64,000 nt of DNA from Christensenella sp964438705 (GTDB lineage Bacteria > Bacillota > Clostridia > Christensenellales > Christensenellaceae): assembly GCA_964438705.1 (NCBI GenBank), contig CAYTKQ010000015.1:1-64000 (forward strand), in the 5' to 3' direction. The notes under the pieces were generated by a model. The model searched no databases, was not told the DNA's origin, and saw nothing but the letters and a program-made list of their open reading frames with translations. Position numbers and translations under genes: made by a program. This document shows, piece after piece, positions 16,347-24,368 of the stretch (the first letter of the stretch is position 1; the number at the start of each line of letters is the position of its first letter).

Positions 16347-18629
16347 TCAGCCTCCCATGCTTTCATACTGCGTACGGGCGATGATCTCATTCTGAAGCGT
16401 GGGATTCAGCGTCACAAAATAGGCGCTGAACCCCGAAACGCGCACGATGAGATTTTTATAGTTTTCCGGCTCCTTTTGGGCGGCGATCAGCGTTTCGCGA
16501 TCAATGACATTGATCTGTATTTCCATGCCGCCTTTCTGGAAATAGGTGTCGATGAGTGCACGGAAATTTGTCCGGTGTACGGGATTGCAGAAAAAGGACG
16601 GACTGAATTTCAGATCGAGCACCATTCCGTTGCCAAACCGGGTATGGTCGCAGAGGGTCGCGTCGTTGATCACCGCCGTCGGCCCCTTTGCGTCCATGCC
16701 CTGCACGGGGGAAAGCGCGTTTGCAAGCGATGTGCCCGCAAGCCGCCCATCCGCCGTCGCGCCCGTCAGCCAGCCCATGGAGGCATGATGGTATACGCTG
16801 TAGTATCCGGGCAGGAAATGAAAACCACGGGTGTTTTCGATGCCCGTGATGACGCCGCTCGCATAATCCACAAGCTCTTGCATGAGCGCGCCCGCTTCGG
16901 GGTCGCCGTTGCCAAACTTCGGACAGCGGTTTTGCGCAAAAGCGCGCAGCGCATCGCAGCCGTCAAAATTTTTGGCGAGTATCTCCGCAAGGCCGGACAG
17001 GGTAACGCGCCTTTCTTCAAACACCAGCGTTTTGATGGCGAGCAGGGAATCGACCACGTTTGCCATTCCCGTATTGTTGAAGGTGGAGAAACGATACTTT
17101 GCGCCTACGTCTCCGGCATCTTTTCCATGCGCGATGCAGTTTTCAAGCGTAAGCGAAAGAAAGAGGGATGGATACGCCTTATGATAGACCGAATCGATCA
17201 CATTGACGGAATGCGCCGCACGGCGGATGTGCCAGGCCAGTTCATCCTTAAACCAGCGGAGCAGGTCGTCAAAATCCCGAACGGAATCGAGCGTGCGCGG
17301 CGTTTGCAGCAATGAATCGTTTTCGGCGGGAGACGACCGGCCGCATTGCAGCATCCACTCAAGGATCATAGGCCAATTGAGGCGCATTTGCTCTGTGTTG
17401 GAATATTCCTTGCCTTGTATGCAAGGCTCGACGCATCCCACGAGCGCATAGTCCCAAGCGTCCTTTTCCGATACGCCCGCCGCTTCACGGGCGCGGATGA
17501 TCGCTTCGTCGTTGAACAGAGCGGGAAACCCGCTGCCCGTTTGTATGACGCGCATCGTTTCCTCCCACAGCGCATCGTCCATCTCCCGCGCGTACCGCAG
17601 GGACAGGAGCGGCTGATCGAGCCGCACATCGCGGGTGGAGCGAAGGATCATGCGGGTCACATCATTTGCAAAAAAACGGCCGTCCGGCGTGCATCCGCCG
17701 ATGGCTACATTTTGGTAGCCGTTTATGATCCCCGCGAGCTTGATGCGCCACGCGTGGATCAGCTCCTGCGCTTCATCCGGGGTGATCGATCCGTTTGCGA
17801 GATCGTTTTCGTAATAAGGACCAAACAGGCGGTCCATACGTCCCAAGGACATCGAGCCGGAAAGAATCTCAAGCGTCGCCAGCTCTTGAATGAGCACCGT
17901 AAACTGAACGGCTTCAAAAAAAGAGGAGGCCGCGTTATACGCAATGGAGCGGCACGCCGCGCCGATTCTGGAGAGGGTATCCTTTGGCGCGCCGGGTTTT
18001 GAGGCCGCGTCGTCCGCCGCCTGCGCATAGCGAAGGATATAGCTCTGTGCCGCCAAAAGGACGGTTTTCATACCGCGCAGATAATCGGTTTCATCCGCCG
18101 TTCGTTTGGAATCAAGCAGGGAAGCTTCGATCTCTTCGAGCAGCGCGTCAAAGCCCGTATGCACCACCTTGGAAAAGCCTGTGATCACGTGACCGATGGA
18201 CGTATGCGAATAGAGGCCGCATTCCACACCGGCGACCAGCCTGTGCGCCGCTTCCTGATCCGCCTCGGGCGCATCCGCAAGATAGGGCGAACAGCTTTCC
18301 CATTCGATCCGCGCGTCGCCCGTCGACGGCTCACGCGGAACAGGATGACTGCGGGGGTTAAAATCCTTTGAAAATTCAGCGGGCATGGAGCCGGTGAAAT
18401 CATAATGCTGCAACTGCCCTGCCAGCAGGTCAAAAGGAAGCACACGGACCGGCTTTTTTGCGAGGAAACGCGCATAGGCACGGGATTGCTTGAAGCACAT
18501 GCTTTTATCGCAAAACTCAAGGTAGGTATCCCAGTATATTTTTTTGCGCAGAGAGATGCTTTCGTCGTCAAACCCATCATAGAAGTGATCGAGCAGCGTT
18601 TGGATCGCGGGACCGTAACACATGGCCAT
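16347..18629 (-). CDS. Glycyl radical enzyme of unknown substrate
   Basis: A 760-residue pyruvate-formate-lyase superfamily enzyme. The C-terminal glycyl radical loop is RVSGFSAYF, with the radical glycine at residue 733. The active-site loop is GCVEP with the thiyl cysteine at 399 and glutamate at 401. The Cys-x-Glu form is found in glycerol/propanediol dehydratases, choline TMA-lyase, hydroxyproline dehydratase and isethionate lyase, so this is probably a dehydratase or lyase and not pyruvate formate-lyase, which has two adjacent cysteines. An extra cysteine at 403 is notable. No microcompartment, transporter or aldehyde dehydrogenase gene lies nearby to name the substrate. It is co-transcribed with its activase. 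Confidence 0.93.
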   Translation of the reverse strand: MAMCYGPAIQTLLDHFYDGFDDESISLRKKIYWDTYLEFCDKSMCFKQSRAYARFLAKKPVRVLPFDLLAGQLQHYDFTGSMPAEFSKDFNPRSHPVPREPSTGDARIEWESCSPYLADAPEADQEAAHRLVAGVECGLYSHTSIGHVITGFSKVVHTGFDALLEEIEASLLDSKRTADETDYLRGMKTVLLAAQSYILRYAQAADDAASKPGAPKDTLSRIGAACRSIAYNAASSFFEAVQFTVLIQELATLEILSGSMSLGRMDRLFGPYYENDLANGSITPDEAQELIHAWRIKLAGIINGYQNVAIGGCTPDGRFFANDVTRMILRSTRDVRLDQPLLSLRYAREMDDALWEETMRVIQTGSGFPALFNDEAIIRAREAAGVSEKDAWDYALVGCVEPCIQGKEYSNTEQMRLNWPMILEWMLQCGRSSPAENDSLLQTPRTLDSVRDFDDLLRWFKDELAWHIRRAAHSVNVIDSVYHKAYPSLFLSLTLENCIAHGKDAGDVGAKYRFSTFNNTGMANVVDSLLAIKTLVFEERRVTLSGLAEILAKNFDGCDALRAFAQNRCPKFGNGDPEAGALMQELVDYASGVITGIENTRGFHFLPGYYSVYHHASMGWLTGATADGRLAGTSLANALSPVQGMDAKGPTAVINDATLCDHTRFGNGMVLDLKFSPSFFCNPVHRTNFRALIDTYFQKGGMEIQINVIDRETLIAAQKEPENYKNLIVRVSGFSAYFVTLNPTLQNEIIARTQYESMGG

Positions 18630-18849
18630 ATCCTCCGTATATTGATAATTGGGATTATAGCACGGCTTAAAGGCGGCGGCTATGCCAACGAGGCAACATA
18701 TAAAAAAAGGAGGAAAAGTTGTTAAAATAAGCGATATTTATGCATGCGCCATCGGTGTTGCGGCCCCGTCCTTCCGTGCCAAAACCGCAGTATTTTTCTA
18801 TTTTAAGGATTCCGTATCCCGTTCGAAAGAAAATCTTAAGAAACAGGCT

Positions 18850-18878
18850 TTGATAAAGCCTTCCAGATATGGTATAAA
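18850..18878 (+). promoter_or_regulatory. Promoter for the zinc-ribbon gene pair
   Basis: TTGATA (18850-18855), 17 bases, TATAAA (18873-18878), 34 bases before the ATG at 18912. The rest of the gap from 18630 shows no convincing gene; GGAGG at 18711-18715 is followed only by a four-codon frame. Confidence 0.7.
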
Positions 18879-18911
18879 TAAAGTGTAATAAACGAAGGGA
18901 GCATATTGATT

Positions 18912-19445
18912 ATGATTTGTGAAAAATGTCATCAGGAGTATGATGGGAATATGACGGCCTGCCCATACTGTGGAAACGCGGCTCCGCAGCAACAGCAGCC
19001 CTATCAGCAGCAGGGATATCAACAGCCGCAGCAGCCCTATCAGCAACAACAGGGATATCAGCAGCCGCAGCAGCCCTATCAGCCGCAGCAGGGATATCAA
19101 CAGCCGCAGCAGCCTTATCAGCAGCAGGGGTATCAGCAACCGCAGCAGAACGGGTATCAGCCGCAATATACCCAATATCAGCCGGTGCAGGCGCAAGCAT
19201 CCAAGAACATGTCTTTGGCTTCGATGATCTGCGGGATCATCGGCCTGATCCTTTGCTGGATCCCGTTTGTGGGCCTTGGGATCAACGCGCTGGCAATTAT
19301 TTTTCATATCCTCTCTAAAAAAGAGGGCCCGAACGGCATGGCGACAGCGGGCCTTGTGTGCGGCATCATCGGCATGATACCGGCGGTGATCATGACCGTG
19401 GCGACAGGAATTGCAATGAGCTTCACCCCATGGTATTGGTATTAA
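18912..19445 (+). CDS. Zinc-ribbon, Gln-rich, DUF4190-like membrane protein (paralog 1)
   Basis: A 177-residue protein in three parts. An N-terminal zinc ribbon (CEKCHQEYDGNMTACPYC, two CxxC pairs) is followed by a low-complexity Gln/Pro/Tyr region of repeated GYQQPQQPY units (about residues 25-95). Two hydrophobic segments at the C terminus carry DUF4190-like motifs (LASMICGIIGLILC and TAGLVCGIIGMI). ATG 18912 was chosen over TTG 18906 by spacing to AGGGAG. The function of such proteins is unknown; the ribbon and Gln-rich arm should be cytoplasmic or form a flexible linker. A paralog follows 29 bases downstream. Confidence 0.85.
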   Translation: MICEKCHQEYDGNMTACPYCGNAAPQQQQPYQQQGYQQPQQPYQQQQGYQQPQQPYQPQQGYQQPQQPYQQQGYQQPQQNGYQPQYTQYQPVQAQASKNMSLASMICGIIGLILCWIPFVGLGINALAIIFHILSKKEGPNGMATAGLVCGIIGMIPAVIMTVATGIAMSFTPWYWY

Positions 19446-19474
19446 TATTCTAAGGGAATGAAAGGAAAAAAAGT

Positions 19475-20050
19475 ATGGAATGTAAACAATGTCACCAGCA
19501 GTATGACGCAAGCATGAGCGCGTGCCCCTATTGCGGCGCGCCCAACGAAGCGCAGGCGCAGTACCAGCAGCCGGCACAGCCCGAACAGCCGCAGTATCAG
19601 CAGCCGGTACAGCCTGAACAACCGCAGGGTCAGCCGCAGTATCAGCAGCCGGCACAGCCCGAACAACCGCAGGGTCAGCCGCAGTATCAGCAGCAACCCT
19701 ATCAACAGCAGTATCAGCAGCAGTATCAGCCGCCCTATCAGCAGCCGATGCAGCAGGACAACACCGCAAAGGGCATGGCGATCGGTTCTCTGGTTTGCGG
19801 TATCCTCAGCATCCCGTTTTTTATGGTCACCGTGCTCAGCATTATTCTTGGCATTGTGGGCATCGTGCTTGGTATGCAGGCGAAGAAAAAACTGCCGCAG
19901 AATCAGGCGGGCATGGCGACGGGCGGCCTTGTGTGCGGAATCGTAGGTCTTTCACTTGCAATCATTGTGCTTATTGCGGTTCTCGCATGCGTGTCTACAT
20001 TATCGTACGGGGCGTATAACTTCCTCGATTCGTTTGACTACTTCTATTGA
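19475..20050 (+). CDS. Zinc-ribbon, Gln-rich, DUF4190-like membrane protein (paralog 2)
   Basis: A 191-residue relative of the gene before it, with the same order: zinc ribbon CKQCHQQYDASMSACPYC, a Gln/Pro/Tyr/Glu-rich repeat region (units such as PEQPQGQPQYQQ, residues 30-88) and two membrane segments with the DUF4190 pattern (GSLVCGILSIPFF, TGGLVCGIVGLSL). The pair looks like a tandem duplication whose repeat arms have diverged in unit and length. It shares the promoter at 18850 and is followed by a strong terminator. Function unknown. Confidence 0.85.
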   Translation: MECKQCHQQYDASMSACPYCGAPNEAQAQYQQPAQPEQPQYQQPVQPEQPQGQPQYQQPAQPEQPQGQPQYQQQPYQQQYQQQYQPPYQQPMQQDNTAKGMAIGSLVCGILSIPFFMVTVLSIILGIVGIVLGMQAKKKLPQNQAGMATGGLVCGIVGLSLAIIVLIAVLACVSTLSYGAYNFLDSFDYFY

Positions 20051-20061
20051 TCCGCAAAAGC

Positions 20062-20088
20062 AAAGACCCCTGCGGGGGTCTTTTTTTG
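20062..20088 (+). terminator. Rho-independent terminator
   Basis: GACCCC (20065-20070) pairs with GGGGTC (20075-20080), extended by A-T pairs and followed by seven T residues. It ends the zinc-ribbon gene pair. Confidence 0.9.
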
Positions 20089-20116
20089 TGCCATAAATTA
20101 AAATATAAAAATGTGG

Positions 20117-20169
20117 TTGACATAGTGTGCGGCGCACAGTATAATGCAAGCATGGTGTGCGATACACAC
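20117..20169 (+). promoter_or_regulatory. Consensus promoter with two PadR-type operators
   Basis: TTGACA (20117-20122), 17 bases, TATAAT (20140-20145) is a perfect sigma-A promoter. An inverted repeat (20124-20140, AGTGTGCGGCGCACAGT) fills the spacer, and a second one (20154-20169, GGTGTGCGATACACAC) covers the transcribed start. Both share GTGTGCG-N-CACA. The downstream PadR protein very likely represses its own operon here. Confidence 0.75.
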
Positions 20170-20186
20170 TATTGGAGGTGACACAT

Positions 20187-20531
20187 ATGGATACGCCCGA
20201 AGAGATTTTGAACGGATTGTCGCAGGAACTGCGGCGGGGAACGATCGTGATGTGTGTGCTGGCGCAGCTTAAGGAGCCGCGTTACGGTTATTCATTGGTG
20301 CAAAGCCTGAACGAAGCAGGCATGCACACGGAGGCAGGCACGCTCTATCCGCTTTTGCGGCGTTTAGAAAAGCAGGGGCTTTTGAAAAGTGAGTGGGAGA
20401 CCGACGGCACAAAGCCACGGAAGTATTATGCGATCACGGCGCAGGGAGCAGAGATTTACGCAAAGCTCTTAAAGCAGTGGACAAAGATGGCGCAGACCAT
20501 CGAGCGTATGACGGAGGAGGAAACAAAATGA
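20187..20531 (+). CDS. PadR family transcriptional regulator
   Basis: A 114-residue winged-helix repressor. The PadR core is visible: RRGTIVMCVLAQL, PRYGYSLVQSLNEAG, EAGTLYPLLRRLEKQGLL and the wing RKYYAITAQG. ATG 20187 follows GGAGGTGA at good spacing; the upstream in-frame GTG lies inside the operator and is not used. Its last bases overlap the next gene (ATGA), a two-gene operon typical of PadR with a HAAS-domain membrane protein. It probably senses envelope stress or a drug-like ligand. Autoregulation is supported by the two inverted repeats in its promoter. Confidence 0.92.
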   Translation: MDTPEEILNGLSQELRRGTIVMCVLAQLKEPRYGYSLVQSLNEAGMHTEAGTLYPLLRRLEKQGLLKSEWETDGTKPRKYYAITAQGAEIYAKLLKQWTKMAQTIERMTEEETK

Positions 20532-21637
20532 ACACGTGCGAAATGATAGAACGCTATATTTATGAGGTGACACGCAGGCTGCCTCAGGATCAGCGCGAGG
20601 ATGTGGGCCGCGAGCTTCGCGGCCTCATCGACGACATGCTGGAGGAGCGGCAGGAAAACGAAAAGACGGAGCAGCAAAACGCGGAGGACGTGTTAAAAGA
20701 GCTGGGCGCGCCCTTTGCCCTTGCGGGAAAATATCGTGGAGAAAAGCGCTATTTGATCGGGCCGGAATATTTCGAGCAATACTGGTTCGTCTTAAAGCTC
20801 GTGCTCATCTGCGTGACGGTTGGAATGGTGATCGCGGCGATCGTGCAGGCGGTAACGCAGGACGTCACGTGGACGGGGATCGTACAAAGCCTTGGTGAAG
20901 GCAGCGCGCAGGCTGGTATTCCAATGGGAAGCTTTGTTGGAATTGCCGCCTCGACCGTGGGCATGGCGATCGCAAATATCTTCATGGGGCTCATACAGGG
21001 CTTTGCGTGGGTGACGATCATTTTTGTAATCATCGAGCGCTGCGCGCTGAAGGTAAACATCAAAGAAGCGGTGTCGGACGCGTGGAAGCCGCAGGATTTG
21101 AAGGATATGCCCGTTCCGTCTCAAAAGGCGATCATTAGGCGTGGTGAGTGCATCGCGGGCATCGTGTTTACGGTGGCGGTCATCATTTTGTTCAACTTTG
21201 TTCCGTTTTTGATGGGCCTGTGGATGCAGGGCACAGACGGAACCGTACATTTTGTCCCGCTGTTCAATCTGGAAACGCTACGCTTGCTGCTGCCCCTGTT
21301 CAATATTTGCTTTGCGCTGGGCATCATCCGCGAGGCGCTGCGCATTGCGGCGGGGCGGCACACCCTGTGGCTGGGGTTTGCGACCGTTGTGCTCAATGTG
21401 ATCGCGCTGTTCATCGTCTGCTCTATCTTCTTCAATCCGGCGATCTGGAACGCGGATATGATCAATCAGGCGGCGGCCGTGAATCCGGGATTTTTCAACA
21501 TGGGAGAAAGCGAACTCGCGACGATCAGCACCTTCTTCGGTTTCTTCACCCGCTTCTTTGGCTTCATCCTGCTCTTCGCCTTTGTGCTGGACAGCGTTAC
21601 CTCGCTTTACAAGGGCATCCGCTACGGGCGGGCATAA
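20528..21637 (+). CDS. HAAS/DUF1700-type membrane protein partner of PadR
   Basis: A 369-residue protein whose first 85 residues form a HAAS-like helical domain (MIERYIYEVTRRLPQDQRED, then ENAEDVLKELGAPFALAGKY-type ending). About six membrane segments follow. Such proteins occur directly after PadR genes and are thought to be signalling or envelope-response components; the molecular role is unknown. The ATG overlaps the padR stop by four bases, so the product is made with PadR. It is followed by a strong terminator. Confidence 0.85.
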   Translation: MNTCEMIERYIYEVTRRLPQDQREDVGRELRGLIDDMLEERQENEKTEQQNAEDVLKELGAPFALAGKYRGEKRYLIGPEYFEQYWFVLKLVLICVTVGMVIAAIVQAVTQDVTWTGIVQSLGEGSAQAGIPMGSFVGIAASTVGMAIANIFMGLIQGFAWVTIIFVIIERCALKVNIKEAVSDAWKPQDLKDMPVPSQKAIIRRGECIAGIVFTVAVIILFNFVPFLMGLWMQGTDGTVHFVPLFNLETLRLLLPLFNICFALGIIREALRIAAGRHTLWLGFATVVLNVIALFIVCSIFFNPAIWNADMINQAAAVNPGFFNMGESELATISTFFGFFTRFFGFILLFAFVLDSVTSLYKGIRYGRA

Positions 21638-21653
21638 AACAAAACAAGCACGC

Positions 21654-21690
21654 AAGAAAAGAGCCGCACCTAAAGCGGCTCTTTTCTTAT
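21654..21690 (+). terminator. Rho-independent terminator
   Basis: A 14-base stem (21654-21667 with 21675-21688, loop ACCTAAA) has A-rich and T-rich flanks. It ends the padR operon, and lies about 85 bases past the end of the convergent adenine deaminase gene. Confidence 0.88.
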
Positions 21691-21773
21691 GGGCGCTGTC
21701 ACGCGTATTCAATAAGGCGCTGCCGCCTCTGAACAACGCAATCATTCTTGTGTCTGTCACGTTCCTTGATCTG

Positions 21774-23468
21774 TCATAAAAACCGCCTGTTTATTACGTC
21801 GTACACGCCCCGCGTGGTAAGCCGCGCCTCCGGAATCACGGGCAGGCAGAAAAAGGACAGCCGGATCAGCGGGTCGCCGGTTTCGCGCTTCACGCCGCGC
21901 GCATAAAGCGCGTCCAAAAAGCGTTCCTGCTTTTCAATGAGCGCCTCGTAGGGCTCGTCGGACAGCAGCCCGCCGATGGGCAGCGGTATTTCGGCAACCA
22001 CCGCGCCGCCTTCCACAAATACATAGCCTCCGCCCATTTGCTTGAGCGCTTCGATTGCGATGCGCATATCATCGTCACTTTTGCCCAGCGCAACGATGTT
22101 GTGCGAATCGTGCGCAACTGTGGACGCAAGTGCGCCGGACGCAAGGCCAAAGTTTTTCACCACGCCAAGGCCAATGTGGCCCGTGTTGTGGTGCCGCTCC
22201 ACGCACGCAAGCTTTGCGTAAGCGCCCTCCGGCACAAAATATCCATCTTTGTGCGGCACTTCCTCAAACAGCAGCCGCGTCGCAAGCTGCCCTGCCTCCA
22301 TCTCGATCACGGGCAGCGTCGTCCCGCTCGTGCGCAGCAAAAGTGCGTCCTCGCCAAGAGGTGCCGCGTGCATCGTAGCATTGAGCGCCGCCGGAACGTC
22401 CGTGCGCTGCCATTCCAGCGTGTCGATATTTTGTCCCCGCAAAAATACCGCCATGGGTTCAAAGGCCTCGAGGTCTGAAAACAGCACAAAATCCGCGTCG
22501 TAGCCGGGCGCGACCGCGCCCTTTCCCCGCAGACCATACGCGCGCGCCGCGTTGATGGTCGCCATCTTCACCGCTTCCACAGCGGGGATGCCCGCGCCTG
22601 CCGCCAGACGCGCGATGTGGTTGATATGCCCCTCGCGCAAAATATCGCCCGTATGTTTATCGTCCGTGCACAGCAGCAGGTTTTCAAGGGGAAGGGAACG
22701 CCGCGTGATCTCGCGCAGCACGTCCTCCATATTGTTCGCCGCCGAACCCACGCGGATCAATATTTTCATGCCCGCGCGCAGCTTTTCCAATACCTCCTCA
22801 AAGCGGTACGCCTCGTGATCGGTCTGCGGCCCGCCCGTGATATACGCGGCCAAACGGTTGCCCGAAACGCCGGGCGCATGTCCGTCCGCCGGTCGCCCGG
22901 AAAACATTTCGAGTTTTTTCAGCATATCTTCCTGCCCGTTTATCACCGCGTCCCAGTCCATCACCTCGCCGAGGCCATGTACCACGCCTTCATATAAAAG
23001 CTCCGCGGCATCCTCGTTGGTAAGGGGCGCACAATTCTCTTCGAAATCGGCGCACGGCACGCACGAGGGGAACATGCAATATACGTTGAAGCCGGTATTT
23101 TCCGCGTCCCGCTTCATATAGCGTATGCCGTCCATGCCGCACACATTGGCGATCTCGTGCGGGTCGGCAACCACGGAGGTGGTGCCAAAGGGCAGCACGA
23201 TACGCGCAAATTGCGACGGACACGACATCGACGATTCAATGTGCATATGGCTGTCGATGAAGCCCGGGCAAAGGAACGCGCCGCCGCAGTCATATTCATT
23301 TTCACCCGAATAATCCCCCAGGCCGACGGTCACGCCGTCATACACCGCCACATCACAGGGGATGATCTCGTTTGTGAATACGTTCACCACCCGCGCGTTT
23401 TTCAGCACAAGGTCGGCCTTTTTATCCCGCGCCGCCGCGATTCGTTTTTTCAGCCGCTCGTTTTCCAT
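21774..23468 (-). CDS. ade: Adenine deaminase
   Basis: A 564-residue amidohydrolase of the bacterial Ade type, which converts adenine to hypoxanthine and ammonia in purine salvage. Metal ligands appear in DSHMHIESS (His 74, His 76), followed by GTTSVVADPHEIANV and later LLCTDDKHTGD. The C-terminal half has the Ade-specific HNTGHIGLGVVKNFGL and AHDSHNIVALG. ATG 23468 (MENERLKK) follows GGGGAG; the frame is open further up to 23516. It reads away from a terminator that ends the next gene upstream, so it has its own promoter in a gap of about 85 bases. Confidence 0.95.
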   Translation of the reverse strand: MENERLKKRIAAARDKKADLVLKNARVVNVFTNEIIPCDVAVYDGVTVGLGDYSGENEYDCGGAFLCPGFIDSHMHIESSMSCPSQFARIVLPFGTTSVVADPHEIANVCGMDGIRYMKRDAENTGFNVYCMFPSCVPCADFEENCAPLTNEDAAELLYEGVVHGLGEVMDWDAVINGQEDMLKKLEMFSGRPADGHAPGVSGNRLAAYITGGPQTDHEAYRFEEVLEKLRAGMKILIRVGSAANNMEDVLREITRRSLPLENLLLCTDDKHTGDILREGHINHIARLAAGAGIPAVEAVKMATINAARAYGLRGKGAVAPGYDADFVLFSDLEAFEPMAVFLRGQNIDTLEWQRTDVPAALNATMHAAPLGEDALLLRTSGTTLPVIEMEAGQLATRLLFEEVPHKDGYFVPEGAYAKLACVERHHNTGHIGLGVVKNFGLASGALASTVAHDSHNIVALGKSDDDMRIAIEALKQMGGGYVFVEGGAVVAEIPLPIGGLLSDEPYEALIEKQERFLDALYARGVKRETGDPLIRLSFFCLPVIPEARLTTRGVYDVINRRFL

Positions 23469-23520
23469 ACCGTGCTCCCCAAAATATATTTTCATCAGTA
23501 TAGCACAATCACGCAATAAA

Positions 23521-23545
23521 AAAAGCGGGAAATTCCCGCTTTTGT
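23521..23545 (-). terminator. Rho-independent terminator
   Basis: AAAAGCGGGAA and TTCCCGCTTTT form a tight stem directly after the stop of the hexulose-phosphate-synthase-like gene, which it ends. Confidence 0.85.
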
Positions 23546-23552
23546 TTATTTT

Positions 23553-24188
23553 TTAGTGTGCGCCCATCTTTTCGCGCACGGCGCGCGCCGCTTCAAGCGG
23601 GTCTGCGGCGGCGGTGATGCCCTCGCCGATGATGATGACCTCCGGCTCCATCGAGGTATAACGTTCGATGTTCGCAGGGCTGATGCCGCCCGCAAGCGCA
23701 AGCTTCGCATTTTGCACAAAGTCCTTCATTTCACGCATAAAGGACGCGAAATCTTTTCCGCTTCCCTGCGTATCCTTGGCGGTGTGCAAACAGATGTAGT
23801 CCACGCCCATCGCGTCGATCTCGCCGATGCGCTTGGGAAGATCGGGATGAGCGATCATGTCGATCATGATTTCGCCGCCGTGCTTGCGCGCTGCCTCGAT
23901 CGCCCCTTTGAGCGTCGCGTCCTCCGCGACACCAAGGGCCGTCACGATATCCGCACCCGCCTCAAAGGCCGCGTTCGCCTCATAGTACCCGCCGTCCATG
24001 ATTTTTACGTCGGCAAGTATTTTCAAATGCGCATAGCGCGGACGCAGCTCCCGCACGGTGAGAAGTCCTCTTTCCACAATGAGGGGCGTGCCCACCTCGA
24101 TAAAATCCATATCACCGGAAATACGATCCACACAATCGCAAATTTTCTGCGTGGTACAGTTACAGTCAAAAGCAACCTGAAGCTTCAT
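23553..24188 (-). CDS. 3-hexulose-6-phosphate synthase-like (HUMPS family)
   Basis: A 211-residue TIM-barrel protein of the orotidine-monophosphate-decarboxylase superfamily, HPS/KGPDC branch. The starting strand is LQVAFDC and the metal and catalytic motif is ADVKIMDGGYYEA. ALAGGISPANI and IIIGEGITAAADP form the phosphate-binding end. It could be hexulose-6-phosphate synthase (formaldehyde/ribulose-5-phosphate aldol) or a 3-keto-L-gulonate-6-phosphate decarboxylase. No SIS-domain isomerase partner is nearby. It is divergent from a DeoR regulator, which points to sugar-phosphate-controlled expression. Confidence 0.85.
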   Translation of the reverse strand: MKLQVAFDCNCTTQKICDCVDRISGDMDFIEVGTPLIVERGLLTVRELRPRYAHLKILADVKIMDGGYYEANAAFEAGADIVTALGVAEDATLKGAIEAARKHGGEIMIDMIAHPDLPKRIGEIDAMGVDYICLHTAKDTQGSGKDFASFMREMKDFVQNAKLALAGGISPANIERYTSMEPEVIIIGEGITAAADPLEAARAVREKMGAH

Positions 24189-24229
24189 AATTTACCGCCT
24201 TTTGGCGCACTGCGCCTGTTTTTACTGTC

Positions 24230-24340
24230 ATTATAAGCGCAAATCACGTTGGTGTCAATTGTTAATTATTTGGAATAATTTGTAATTATTGGTATATATT
24301 GCGAAACAAATTTGACGAAACGGCAAATCCGTGATATAAA
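24230..24340. promoter_or_regulatory. Divergent promoters and inverted repeat between HPS-like gene and DeoR
   Basis: The minus promoter is TTGACA (complement of 24253-24258), 17 bases, TATAAT (complement of 24230-24235). The plus promoter is TTGACG (24312-24317), 17 bases, TATAAA (24335-24340). Between them AATTATT-TGG-AATAATT (24264-24280) is a perfect inverted repeat, with a third AATTATT half site at 24284-24290. This is a likely DeoR operator. Confidence 0.7.
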
Positions 24341-24368
24341 TAAGAAAATATCCCAAAGGAGATTTCCC

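Noticed and set aside
16071..17315. Long open frame on the plus strand opposite the glycyl radical enzyme
   Set aside because: It is antisense to a gene with complete motifs and good codon pattern; the frame is open only because of high G+C. The same applies to 32163-33188, 28790-29659, 29705-30556 and 9760-10779.
18990..19150. Short direct repeats resembling a CRISPR array
   Set aside because: The repeat units are codons of a Gln/Pro/Tyr tract inside an intact gene, with no unique spacers.
18798..19769. Minus-strand frame rich in Ala/Asp/Arg and Leu repeats
   Set aside because: It is the complement of the Gln-rich repeat DNA of the two zinc-ribbon genes, with no start site or family match.
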